Shown here piece after piece: positions 36,412 to 44,779 of a stretch of 64,000 nt of DNA (positions are counted from its first letter, which is position 1; every line of letters starts with the position of its first letter). Location: contig NZ_CP034449.1 in the NCBI RefSeq assembly GCF_003952425.1, forward strand, positions 5,320,001 through 5,384,000, in the 5' to 3' direction. The position numbers were made by a program, and so were the translations under genes. Under the pieces are notes generated by a model, which saw only the letters and a program-made list of their open reading frames with translations, ran no database searches and was not told the origin of the DNA. The stretch is from Mesorhizobium sp. M2A.F.Ca.ET.046.03.2.1 (GTDB taxonomy: Bacteria; Pseudomonadota; Alphaproteobacteria; Rhizobiales; Rhizobiaceae).

Positions 36412-37410
36412 ATGCCTGGTTCGGGCAAATCGGACGACAGGCGCCTTGGCTTCAAGGCGTCGCAGGAAGTCGTCGTCGTCGCGATCTCGGTCGTGATGTT
36501 CCTCGTCTTCTCGGCGACGCTCAACAATTTCCTGAGCCAAGGCAACATCATCGCCATCCTCAAGAACGTGTCGATCCTCGGCACGCTGGCCGTCGGCATG
36601 GGCTTCGTCGTCGTCGGCCGCGGCATCGACCTCACCATGGTGGCGGTGATGGTCGTCGGCGTCGCCTTCAGCATCTGGATTTCTACCTGGGGCATCGATT
36701 TCACGCTTGCCGTGATCTGCGGCGCCATACTGGTCGCGGCCATCGGCCTGTTCACCGGCGTCATGGTGGCGGTCGCGGAAGTTCCGCCGATCTTCGCTAC
36801 CTTGGCCATCGCCTCCTCGGTCTACGGCTCGGGGCGCATCGTCTTTGCCTCGGACGTGCTCTATGCCCCGCCGGACATCGCCTGGCTGAAATTCGTCGGC
36901 AATGGCAGCGTGCTCGGGATACCGATGTCCGTCGTCATCTTCGGCGCGGTGGCGGCTCTCATGGGTCTCTTTCTGAGGAAGACGCGCTTTGGCCGGCTGG
37001 TCTACGCAACTGGCGACAATCCGAACGCGGCCCGCACCACCGGCCTGCCGACACGCCCGATCATCGTGACGCAATATGTCATCAGCGCGCTCATCGCGTT
37101 CACCGCCGGCATCATCATGACCGGTCTCGTCACCGGCATCGACACGCGCCTCTACAATTCGAGCCTGATCTACGACGTGCTGCTGGTGGTCGTGCTGGGC
37201 GGCATCGGCCTGTCGGGCGGCCAGGGCGGCGTGCGCAATGTCATCGCCGGCACCATTCTGGTCGGCATCCTGACCAACGGCATGACGATCCTCAACTTCT
37301 CCTACACCAGCCAGAATTTGATCAAGAGCGTGATCCTGCTCGGCGCCCTTGCCATCGACGCCATCATCAATCCGCGCGACGAGCAGACCTCGCAGAGCGG
37401 CGACATCTGA
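36412..37410 (+). CDS. Ribose-type sugar ABC transporter permease
   Basis: Permease of the RbsC/AraH/XylH family, 332 residues, with eight to ten hydrophobic segments. Family segments include SILGTLAVGMGFVVVGRGIDL and the coupling region NPNAARTTGLPTR. The start is ATG 36412 directly behind GGGAGGAGG; the frame to 36313 upstream lacks such a site. It begins a five-gene operon (permease, binding protein, permease-propeller fusion, propeller, ATPase). Confidence 0.88.
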   Translation: MPGSGKSDDRRLGFKASQEVVVVAISVVMFLVFSATLNNFLSQGNIIAILKNVSILGTLAVGMGFVVVGRGIDLTMVAVMVVGVAFSIWISTWGIDFTLAVICGAILVAAIGLFTGVMVAVAEVPPIFATLAIASSVYGSGRIVFASDVLYAPPDIAWLKFVGNGSVLGIPMSVVIFGAVAALMGLFLRKTRFGRLVYATGDNPNAARTTGLPTRPIIVTQYVISALIAFTAGIIMTGLVTGIDTRLYNSSLIYDVLLVVVLGGIGLSGGQGGVRNVIAGTILVGILTNGMTILNFSYTSQNLIKSVILLGALAIDAIINPRDEQTSQSGDI

Positions 37411-37447
37411 AACAAGAACTCGAACCATCAAATTGGGGAGGAAACCT

Positions 37448-38464
37448 ATGAAGATATTCAAGAAATGCCTGTTGGCGGGCATGGCCGCGCTTGCGCTGCT
37501 AGGTGTCGCACAGGTCGCAAGCGCGCAGGAAACCGATCAGGTCGGCCGGGCTGCCTATCTCGACGGCGTCAAGGGCAAGAAGGTCATCTTCGTGCCGATC
37601 TCGCAGGGTATGGACCTCAACCAGGCCTGGGTGATGGTGTGGCAGCGTCACGCCGCCCGCTACGGCTTCACGCTCGAGGTGCGCGATCCGAACGGCGACA
37701 CCAATGCCGGCATCCGCGCCATGCAGGGCGCGATCGCCGAGAAGCCCGACCTGATCATCGTGCAGAACCCGGACGTGCAGACCTATGCGCGGCTCTTGAA
37801 GCAGGCGCAGGCCGCAGGCATCAAGGTGCTGCAGGTCAACATGCAGTCGGCGACCCAGACCGACTCCTATGTCGGCAATGACTGGATCGAGATGGGCCGC
37901 CTGGAGATGGGCGAGCTGGCCAAGCATTGCACCGGGCCGAACGCCGTCTCGCACAAGGTGGTGTGGCTCGCCGGCGTCCAGACGGGCGCCGCCAACATCT
38001 ATATGCGCACCGGCATCGACAAGGTGCTGAAGGCCAATCCCGAGCTGCAGCTCGTCTCCGACCAGCCGGCCGACTACATCAGCGAAAAGGCCCGCCAGAT
38101 CACCGAGACGGTACTGCAGCAGCATCCCGATCTCTGCGGCATCATGGGCATCTGGGACAATGCCGAAGTCGGCGCCGGCGCTGCCGTCGCGGCAGCCGGC
38201 AAGCAGGACCAGGTCACCATCGTCACCAATGGCGCGGGTGCCGCCACGGGCTGCGAGAGCATCAAGAACGGGCTGCTCGACGTGATCTTCAACTTCAACG
38301 CGCCGGTCCAGGGCGAAATCGCCGCGCAGCAGATCTCCGAGCTGCTGCAGCATCCTGACCGCAAGGCCGGCAGCGAGAAGACCATCTTCTTCGGCCCGAT
38401 CACCCGCGTCGACAAGACCAACGCGACCGGCCGGAACTGCTGGAAGCCCGAAGACATCAAGTAA
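37448..38464 (+). CDS. Sugar-type ABC transporter substrate-binding protein
   Basis: Periplasmic binding protein of the RbsB family, 338 residues. The signal peptide MKIFKKCLLAGMAALALLG ends at ASAQ (about residue 27). The mature start KKVIFVPISQGMDLNQAW and the later IIVQNPDVQTYARLLKQAQAAGIKV and GIMGIWDNAEVGAGAA follow the two-lobed family pattern. The ATG at 37448 follows GGGGAGG. Two cysteines near 38252 and 38450 may form a disulfide. The ligand is unknown, but linked lactonase-like genes suggest an aldose or lactone. Confidence 0.87.
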   Translation: MKIFKKCLLAGMAALALLGVAQVASAQETDQVGRAAYLDGVKGKKVIFVPISQGMDLNQAWVMVWQRHAARYGFTLEVRDPNGDTNAGIRAMQGAIAEKPDLIIVQNPDVQTYARLLKQAQAAGIKVLQVNMQSATQTDSYVGNDWIEMGRLEMGELAKHCTGPNAVSHKVVWLAGVQTGAANIYMRTGIDKVLKANPELQLVSDQPADYISEKARQITETVLQQHPDLCGIMGIWDNAEVGAGAAVAAAGKQDQVTIVTNGAGAATGCESIKNGLLDVIFNFNAPVQGEIAAQQISELLQHPDRKAGSEKTIFFGPITRVDKTNATGRNCWKPEDIK

Positions 38465-38476
38465 ACGGACTTTCCG

Positions 38477-40594
38477 ATGAGCATGGCCGAAAGCCTTGTG
38501 CGCTGGCGCTACCGTCTGCTCCCCCACCATGTGGTCGGGGAGATCCTGACCAAGAAATGGATCGACAGCGTCATTCCCTTCACGGCGCTGGTCATCCTGT
38601 GCGCGATCTTCGGCGTGATCGTGCCGGGCTTCTTCGATGTGGCGACGCTGACCAATCTCAGCGGCCAGACCGCCGAGCTCGGCCTTGTCGTGCTCGGCAT
38701 GACCATTGTCATGGTGTCCGGCGGCATCGATCTCTCGGTCGGCTCGACCTTCGCGTTGGCCGTGCTGGTCACGCTCTACGGCATGAACGTCGAGCAGTGG
38801 AGTTTTGGGACCGGCCTGCTGGCCTGCCTCGGCCTCGGTGTCGTCTGCGGCGCCATCAACGGCTTCCTGGTCGGCTTCCTGCGCATGCGGGCGTTTCTGA
38901 CCACGCTGGTCACGCTCATCATCTACCGATCCACCTTCGACATCATCTTCCCGCATGTCTCGACGGCGATCGTCACCAGCGGCCCGGATTCGCCGACCTA
39001 TGATTTTCTGGGCTTCGGCACGATCTGGGGCGTGCCGACCTCCTTCGCGGTCTTCATGGTCATTGCCATCGTGATCCACCTGGTGCTGTCGCGCGCCCGC
39101 TATGGCTGGCGGCTGTTCGCGGTCGGCGGCGCGCGCCGCTCCGCCTACAATGCCGGCATCAATGTGCGCTTCACTCTGTTCAGCGCCTATGTGCTCTGCT
39201 CGGTGCTGGTGGCGCTCTCCGGCTTCTTCTTCTCGGCCCGCATCGGCAGTGCCGCCTCCGATATCGGCACCGGCCTCGAGCTGCAGGTGCTGACCGCGAC
39301 AGTGCTCGGCGGCATCTCGCTCGGTGGCGGACGCGGCTCGGTCGCCAAGGCGCTGATGGGCACGCTCTTCGTGCTCGTCCTGTCGAACAGCCTGCTCGCG
39401 CTCGCCGTGCCCGGCCCAGTCAACTACCTGATCCTCGGCCTCGTGCTGCTGCTCTCGGTCATGCTCGATGTGCGCTGGGTGAAGAACCGCCACAAGATCC
39501 TGCGCAGCGTCTATATCTCGCCGACCTTCGCCAAGATGCCGCAGGCGATCTCGACCGAGCCCGGCGTGCCGATGGCGGTGAACGACAGGCTGAAAGATGT
39601 CGGCGTCATCGGCCTCGGCTTCCTCGACGGCTCCGAGGATGTGATCTTCGACCGGCAGGACCGCCTCTACACCGGCAGCCGCCAGGGCGACATATTGCGC
39701 TTCCAGCCGCCGCACTACACGGAGAGCGAAGTCTTCGCCCATATCGGCGGCTCGCCGCTCGGCATGGCCTTCGACCGCGACGACAATCTGGTCATCTGCG
39801 TCGCCGGCATGGGCCTCTACCAGGTCTCGCCGGCGGGCGAGGTGAAGCTGCTCACCGCCGAGACCAATCGCTCGCTGACATCGGTGGTCGACGACTCGAC
39901 CATGAAGCTCGCCGACGACTGCGACATTCTCCCAGACGGCCGCATCGTCTTTTCCGAAGCCACGGTGCGTTTCGAGATGCACGACTGGTATGCGGACGCG
40001 CTGGAGAGCCGCGGCAACGGGCGCATCATCGTCCACGATCCGCGCACCGGTTCGACCCGCACGCTGCTCTCGAACCTCGTCTTCCCCAATGGCATCTGCA
40101 CCGCCTTCGACGGCCAGTCGGTGCTGTTCGCGGAAAGCTGGGCCTGCCGCATCAGCCGCTACTATTTCGACGGTCCGAAGAAGGGCAGGGTGGAGCGGGT
40201 CATCGAGGGACTGCCCGGCTATCCCGACAACATCAACCGCGCCTCCGACGGCACCTATTGGCTGGCGCTGATGGGCATGCGCACGCCGGCGCTCGACCTG
40301 TCGCTGGAAATGCCCGGCTTCCGCCGCCGCATGGCGCGGCGCGTGTCCGAGGATGCCTGGCTGATGCCCAACCTCAATACCGGCTGCGTGCTGCGCTTCG
40401 ACGAGAAGGGCCAAATCCTGGAAAGCCTTTGGGACCAGGCCGGCGAGAAACATCCGATGATCACTTCGATGCGCGAGCACAAGGGCATCCTCTATCTCTG
40501 CGGCATCTTCAACAACCGCATGGGAACCCTGCCGCTGAAGGGCTCCGATCCCAACTGGTTCAGCTCGGATTCCTACTGGGGCAAAAAGCCATGA
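38477..40594 (+). CDS. ABC permease fused to a strictosidine-synthase/SMP-30-like beta-propeller
   Basis: Fusion protein of 705 residues. Residues 1-345 are a complete RbsC-type permease (MTIVMVSGGIDLSVGSTFAL; the domain ends near VMLDVRWVKNRH). Residues about 360-705 are a six-bladed propeller of the strictosidine synthase/SMP-30 group: GSEDVIFDRQDRLYTGSRQG, FPNGICTAFDGQSVLFAESW and LPGYPDNINRASDGTYWLALMG. Permease C-termini face the cytoplasm, so the propeller would meet the substrate as it enters. Lactone or ester hydrolysis is inferred. No stop or shift separates the halves, so the fusion is real in this sequence. Confidence 0.87.
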   Translation: MSMAESLVRWRYRLLPHHVVGEILTKKWIDSVIPFTALVILCAIFGVIVPGFFDVATLTNLSGQTAELGLVVLGMTIVMVSGGIDLSVGSTFALAVLVTLYGMNVEQWSFGTGLLACLGLGVVCGAINGFLVGFLRMRAFLTTLVTLIIYRSTFDIIFPHVSTAIVTSGPDSPTYDFLGFGTIWGVPTSFAVFMVIAIVIHLVLSRARYGWRLFAVGGARRSAYNAGINVRFTLFSAYVLCSVLVALSGFFFSARIGSAASDIGTGLELQVLTATVLGGISLGGGRGSVAKALMGTLFVLVLSNSLLALAVPGPVNYLILGLVLLLSVMLDVRWVKNRHKILRSVYISPTFAKMPQAISTEPGVPMAVNDRLKDVGVIGLGFLDGSEDVIFDRQDRLYTGSRQGDILRFQPPHYTESEVFAHIGGSPLGMAFDRDDNLVICVAGMGLYQVSPAGEVKLLTAETNRSLTSVVDDSTMKLADDCDILPDGRIVFSEATVRFEMHDWYADALESRGNGRIIVHDPRTGSTRTLLSNLVFPNGICTAFDGQSVLFAESWACRISRYYFDGPKKGRVERVIEGLPGYPDNINRASDGTYWLALMGMRTPALDLSLEMPGFRRRMARRVSEDAWLMPNLNTGCVLRFDEKGQILESLWDQAGEKHPMITSMREHKGILYLCGIFNNRMGTLPLKGSDPNWFSSDSYWGKKP

Positions 40595-41685
40595 GCGCCG
40601 TGAGCCGGCTTTTCGATCGCTTTCTCGGCCGTGGCGACTGGGCGGTGACCGTTCCGACGCTCGACGGGCCGCTGCTGCCCAACCAGGACCTTGAGGAGGC
40701 GGAGCTCTTCGCAGGCCTCGCTGCGGCCGACAATCTGGTGCGGACCGAAAAGGGCATGCTGGCGAGCAGCGCGAACCGGCTGATGCGGTTCGATGCCGAC
40801 GGCAAGGCCGAGGTCCTGCAGGAATTTCCGGGCGAGATCACCGCGCTCGCCCATGCACGCGGCATGACCGCCCTGGCCACCGGCGGCAAGGGCGTCGTCA
40901 TCCGCGGCGGCCTGCATGACGGGCGGCAGGCGACGGGCGACGAGGCCCACAGGCTGTCCTGCGTTACCGCGCTGACTTTCCTCGACAGCAACACGTTGCT
41001 GGTCGCCAACGGCTCGGCCACGCTGCCGGCGAGCGCCTGGCGCCGCGACCTGATGCAGAAGAACGCTTCAGGCTCGGTCTGGCGCCTCGACCTGAAAAGC
41101 GGCCGGCTGGAGCTGATCCGCGACGGCCTCGCCTGGCCGGCCGGCATCGCCACCACCGGGTCAAACCGCGTCTACGTCACCGAGGCCTGGCGCCATCGCG
41201 TGCTGGCGATCGATCTCGCCGGCAAGGCGACGGCGCCGGTGCTGGAACATCTGCCGGCCTATCCGGCGCGCATCGCGCCCGCCTTCAACGCCGGCTACTG
41301 GTTGACCTTCTATTCCGTGCGCAATCAGCTGGTGGAGTTCATCCTGCGCGAGGAGACTTTTCGCAAGCGCATGCTGGTTGAGATACCGGAAGCCTACTGG
41401 ATGGCGCCGTCGCTCAGCTCGTGGCGCGACTACCGCGAGCCGATGCAGGGCAGCCAGCTCAAGCAGATGAACGTGCTGAAGCCTTACGCGGTCACCAGGT
41501 CCTACGGGCTGGTGGTGCATTGCGACCAGAACATGAAGCCGCTGTCGAGCTTCCATTCGCGGGCCGACGGCACGGTGCACGGCACGATCAGCGCCTGCGA
41601 GGTCGACGACGACCTGCTCGTCGCCTCGCGCGGCGGGTCGCGGATCGTGCGCGTGGCCAAGGCCGCCAGCGGCAAGCGGGGTTAA
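40591..41685 (+). CDS. Stand-alone strictosidine-synthase/SMP-30-like propeller protein
   Basis: Protein of 364 residues, coupled to the fusion gene by an ATGA overlap. The propeller pattern is visible in LVRTEKGMLASSANRLMRFD, GLAWPAGIATTGSNRVYVTEAWRHRV and LPAYPARIAPAFNAGYWL, parallel to the fused domain upstream but more divergent. There is no signal peptide, so it is cytoplasmic. It probably arose by duplication and may act on the same imported compound or a later lactone. Confidence 0.8.
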   Translation: MSAVSRLFDRFLGRGDWAVTVPTLDGPLLPNQDLEEAELFAGLAAADNLVRTEKGMLASSANRLMRFDADGKAEVLQEFPGEITALAHARGMTALATGGKGVVIRGGLHDGRQATGDEAHRLSCVTALTFLDSNTLLVANGSATLPASAWRRDLMQKNASGSVWRLDLKSGRLELIRDGLAWPAGIATTGSNRVYVTEAWRHRVLAIDLAGKATAPVLEHLPAYPARIAPAFNAGYWLTFYSVRNQLVEFILREETFRKRMLVEIPEAYWMAPSLSSWRDYREPMQGSQLKQMNVLKPYAVTRSYGLVVHCDQNMKPLSSFHSRADGTVHGTISACEVDDDLLVASRGGSRIVRVAKAASGKRG

Positions 41686-41688
41686 GCG

Positions 41689-43185
41689 ATGTCGGATAAC
41701 ATCATCGAGCTCAAGGACGCGACCAAGGCGTTCTCGCGCATCCCGGCCTTCAAGAACGTCAATTTCGACCTGCGCAAGGGCGAGATCCACGCGCTGCTCG
41801 GCGAAAACGGCGCCGGCAAATCGACGCTGACCAAGGTCATGGCCGGCGTGTTCAAGCTGACCGAGGGCAAGCTCTTCTTCGACGGCAAGGAGGCGTCTTT
41901 CGCAACGCCCGCCGAAGCGCTGCGCGCCGGCATCGCCATGGTGTTCCAGGAGACCAATCTGGTGCCGGCCATGACGGTGGCGCAGAACCTCTATCTCGGC
42001 GAGGAGAAGATGTTCAACCGGCTGCGCGGCCTCTACATCCAGGCGCGGCAATTCCTTGCCGGCATGGGGTTCCAGGTAGACCCGACCGCGCAGGTGAGCA
42101 CGCTGGGCGCCGCCCACAAGCAGATGGTGGAGATAGCCCGCGCCGTCCACCACAAGGCCCGCGTGATCATCTTCGACGAGCCGACCGCGACGCTGACGCC
42201 GGAGGAGAAACGCCATTTCTTCAACCTGCTGCAGCGGCTGGTGAAGGAAGGCATCGCCATCATCTTCATTACCCACGCGCTGGAAGAGGCGCTCGCCGTC
42301 GCCAACCGCATCACCGTGATGCGCGACGGCGAGATCGTGGCTTCGGGCGAGGCCAAGGGTTTCACCCGCGCCTCGATCGTGCAGGCCATGGTCGGCCGGA
42401 CGCTCACCGAAACGCTGCATGGCGAGGTCAAGCGCACCGCGCGCCCCTATGGCGACAAGGTGCTTTCGGTCGAGAACCTCTCCTGCGCCGGCCTGGTGCG
42501 CAACTCGTCCTTCTCCGTCTTTTCGGGGCAGGTCACCGGCATGTTCGGACTGGTCGGCGCCGGCCGCACCGAGATGGCCAAGGTCGTTGCCGGGCTGTTG
42601 AAGCGCAACATCTTCCATGGCGGCGAAATCCGCCTGCTCGGCAAGTCGGTGCGCTATCGCGTGCCCAGGCCGGCGGTGCGCGACGGCATCGTCTATGTGA
42701 CGGAGGACCGAAAGTTCGACGGCTTCTTCGAGACGATGACGGCGGGCGAGAACCTGCAGATCGGCGAACTGACGGACAAATCCAACCCGGTGTCGATCGT
42801 GTCCCTGGCGCGCGCCAGGGAACTCGCCAAGCAATGGGGCGAGCGGCTCAGGCTGAAGCAGATCAGCGAGCGCGCCAGGATGATCGAGCTTTCGGGCGGC
42901 AACCAGCAAAAGGTCGTGATCGCCAAATCGCTGATACAGCAGCCCAAGCTGGTGATCTTCGACGAGCCGACGCGCGGCGTCGATGTCGGCGCCATCGTCG
43001 AGATCCACCAGCTCATCAGCGACCTTGCCGATCAAGGCATGGCCGTCGTCGTCATCTCCTCCTATCTGCCGGAAATCCTTGCGGTCTCCGACCGCATCCT
43101 GGTCGTGAAGCGCGGCCGCGTGGTCGAGGAGATGATGCTGTCGGACGCGACCGAAGAACGCGTGATGTTCGCCGCCGTTCATTGA
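41689..43185 (+). CDS. Sugar ABC transporter ATP-binding protein (RbsA/XylG type)
   Basis: Tandem-ATPase protein of 498 residues. The first domain has Walker A GENGAGKSTLTK and Walker B VIIFDEPTATLTPEE; the second has a degenerate P-loop region (FGLVGAGRTEMAKVVAG), the signature LSGGNQQKVVIAKSL and VIFDEPTRGVDVGA. This asymmetry is normal for the family. The gene starts 3 bp after the propeller stop and ends the transporter operon. Confidence 0.92.
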   Translation: MSDNIIELKDATKAFSRIPAFKNVNFDLRKGEIHALLGENGAGKSTLTKVMAGVFKLTEGKLFFDGKEASFATPAEALRAGIAMVFQETNLVPAMTVAQNLYLGEEKMFNRLRGLYIQARQFLAGMGFQVDPTAQVSTLGAAHKQMVEIARAVHHKARVIIFDEPTATLTPEEKRHFFNLLQRLVKEGIAIIFITHALEEALAVANRITVMRDGEIVASGEAKGFTRASIVQAMVGRTLTETLHGEVKRTARPYGDKVLSVENLSCAGLVRNSSFSVFSGQVTGMFGLVGAGRTEMAKVVAGLLKRNIFHGGEIRLLGKSVRYRVPRPAVRDGIVYVTEDRKFDGFFETMTAGENLQIGELTDKSNPVSIVSLARARELAKQWGERLRLKQISERARMIELSGGNQQKVVIAKSLIQQPKLVIFDEPTRGVDVGAIVEIHQLISDLADQGMAVVVISSYLPEILAVSDRILVVKRGRVVEEMMLSDATEERVMFAAVH

Positions 43186-43288
43186 ACTGGAACAGATTTG
43201 CTGGCTAAGGCCTGGAACGGCCCTATTGCCTTGCAATCGCTTCCGCGTCTGAATAGGTCAGGAGGCCAGATCACCTGCCCGAGCGGAC

Positions 43289-44185
43289 ATGTCCAGCATC
43301 AACCTCAAACTTCTGCAGACGTTCCTGCTCGCCGCCGAAAACGGCAGCTTCCGGCGCGCGGCCGAAGAGAGCAACCGTTCCCCTTCGGCCGTTTCCATGC
43401 AGATACGCGACCTCGAGGAGCAGATAGGCATCTCGCTATTCATCCGCACGGCGCAGCGCGCCAGCCTGACGCCGGAAGGCCAGGTTCTGTTCGAGGAGAT
43501 CGCCAATGCGATGTCGCAGGTGCAGACCAGCCTCGACCGGCTGACCGAGATCGCCGCGCGGCGCAAGGGCAAGGTGCAGATCGCCTGCGCGCCGACGCTG
43601 GCGGCGAGCCGGCTGGGCGACATATTGGCGACATTCAAATTGCGCTATCCGCGCTCGATCGTCGAGGTCATCGAAACCCCGCCGCAGGCCGCGCTTGCGC
43701 TGTTGCAGCAACAGGAGGTCGAGTTCTATCTCGGCCCGGAAGTGCCGAACCTCGACGACTTCCAGTTCGAGTCGATCCTGGACGATCCGCTGATGGCCTG
43801 CATCCCGGTGGAGACCTATGGCGGCGAGAAGAAGCTCAATCTGTCCGACCTCAAGCGCTTCCCGCTGATCCTACTCAACCGCAAGACGGCGGTGCGCGGT
43901 CTGCTCGACCGGCTGACCGCGGCAGAAGGCATCGAGCTCAAGCCGCAATACGAGGTCGAAAGCGCCCAGACAGCGGTGGCGCTGGTGTCGTCGGGATTGG
44001 GCGTCTGCGTGGTGCCGGGCATCGCCATCTCGCGCAATGACGAGCGCATGCGGGTGGTGCCGATCGACCATCGCGACGCCCATCGCGCCGTCGGCATCAT
44101 CACCGCGCGCGGCTACGTGCACCATTCCTTTTCCGAACAGCTGATGAACCTGATCCGCACCAATCTGCGCGAGCTGGCTCACTGA
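43289..44185 (+). CDS. LysR-family regulator after the sugar transporter operon
   Basis: Regulator of 298 residues with the N-terminal winged helix (LKLLQTFLLAAENGSFRRAA, SPSAVSMQIRDLEEQIG) and effector domain. It lies 103 bp downstream of and co-directional with the ribose-type importer, so it likely controls that operon or the dehydrogenases at 44780-49434. Confidence 0.88.
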   Translation: MSSINLKLLQTFLLAAENGSFRRAAEESNRSPSAVSMQIRDLEEQIGISLFIRTAQRASLTPEGQVLFEEIANAMSQVQTSLDRLTEIAARRKGKVQIACAPTLAASRLGDILATFKLRYPRSIVEVIETPPQAALALLQQQEVEFYLGPEVPNLDDFQFESILDDPLMACIPVETYGGEKKLNLSDLKRFPLILLNRKTAVRGLLDRLTAAEGIELKPQYEVESAQTAVALVSSGLGVCVVPGIAISRNDERMRVVPIDHRDAHRAVGIITARGYVHHSFSEQLMNLIRTNLRELAH

Positions 44186-44225
44186 GTACGGCGTTTTAGA
44201 GATTAGTGCAGAAAGCCACTCCGTT

Positions 44226-44286
44226 CGTCATCCTAGGGCGCAGCAAGGAGCGAAGCGACGCGCGAAGACCCTAGGATCCATGCCGG
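44226..44286. repeat. Palindromic repeat, left copy flanking the GIY-YIG gene
   Basis: A 61-bp element beginning CGTCATCCTAGGGCG and ending CCCTAGGATCCATGCCGG. Its ends (ATCCTAGGG and CCCTAGGAT) are themselves complementary. The core AGCAAGGAGCGAAGCGACGCG is found in inverted orientation at 44676-44734, so the two copies bracket the GIY-YIG gene. Confidence 0.8.
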
Positions 44287-44353
44287 AATCTCGACCGTAG
44301 AGTGCCACGGTGCAGGATGGTCGTTGACAGCAGCACCGATTAGGATCCTCCAC

Positions 44354-44641
44354 ATGACCGGATACGTCTACATGACCGCGAGCCAGAAAGGCGGCACGAT
44401 CTACATCGGTGTCACCAATGACCTCGCTCGCCGAATTCCAGAGCACAAAACTGGCCAGGGTTCACGCTTCACCAGCCGCTACAACGTACAGCGTTTGGTC
44501 TGGTACGAGGAGTTTTTCGATATCGCCGACGCCATTCAGCGCGAGAAATCGCTGAAACGCTGGCAAAGGCAATGGAAGGTCGAACTGATCGAGAAGACCA
44601 ATCCGACTTGGTCCGAGCTATTTCTCGGGATCGGCTGGTGA
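44354..44641 (+). CDS. GIY-YIG nuclease-family protein (YhbQ/UPF0213-like)
   Basis: Small protein of 95 residues. GIY-YIG elements are YVYM and IYIGVTNDLARR with the catalytic Arg, followed by EHKTGQGSRFTSRYN and the Glu helix AIQREKSLKRWQRQWK, then NPTW. I chose ATG 44354 over an upstream GTG because the domain begins there. Such single-domain proteins may be DNA nucleases; the biological role is unproven. The gene lies between two inverted copies of a 60-bp palindromic repeat, which suggests a nuclease-associated repeat unit. Confidence 0.87.
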   Translation: MTGYVYMTASQKGGTIYIGVTNDLARRIPEHKTGQGSRFTSRYNVQRLVWYEEFFDIADAIQREKSLKRWQRQWKVELIEKTNPTWSELFLGIGW

Positions 44642-44675
44642 CTATTCCTCACCCCAGCAGCGCTCGCAAGTTCAG

Positions 44676-44734
44676 GCATGGATCCTAGGGTCTGCGCGCG
44701 TCGCTTCGCTCCTTGCTTCGCCCTAGGATGACGA
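44676..44734. repeat. Palindromic repeat, right copy flanking the GIY-YIG gene
   Basis: An element of about 59 bp reading GCATGGATCCTAGGGTCTGC at the left and CGCCCTAGGATGACGA at the right. It is the reverse complement of the copy at 44226-44286 with only a few differences. It starts 35 bp after the GIY-YIG stop codon. Its own ends form a CCTAGGG/CCCTAGG stem, so it may also act as a hairpin after the gene. Confidence 0.8.
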
Positions 44735-44779
44735 AGGCATTTGCGTACCCGCCTTTCGCAGGCCGGCCTCACCTGAATA

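Noticed and set aside
37499..40480. Very long open frame (993 codons) on the minus strand
   Set aside because: It lies opposite three clearly coding transporter genes, is rich in His, Asp and Arg as expected for the complement of GC-rich coding DNA, and has no recognisable domain.
41161..43236. 691-codon minus-strand open frame over the propeller and ATPase genes
   Set aside because: Antisense shadow; the plus strand carries complete ABC ATPase motifs.
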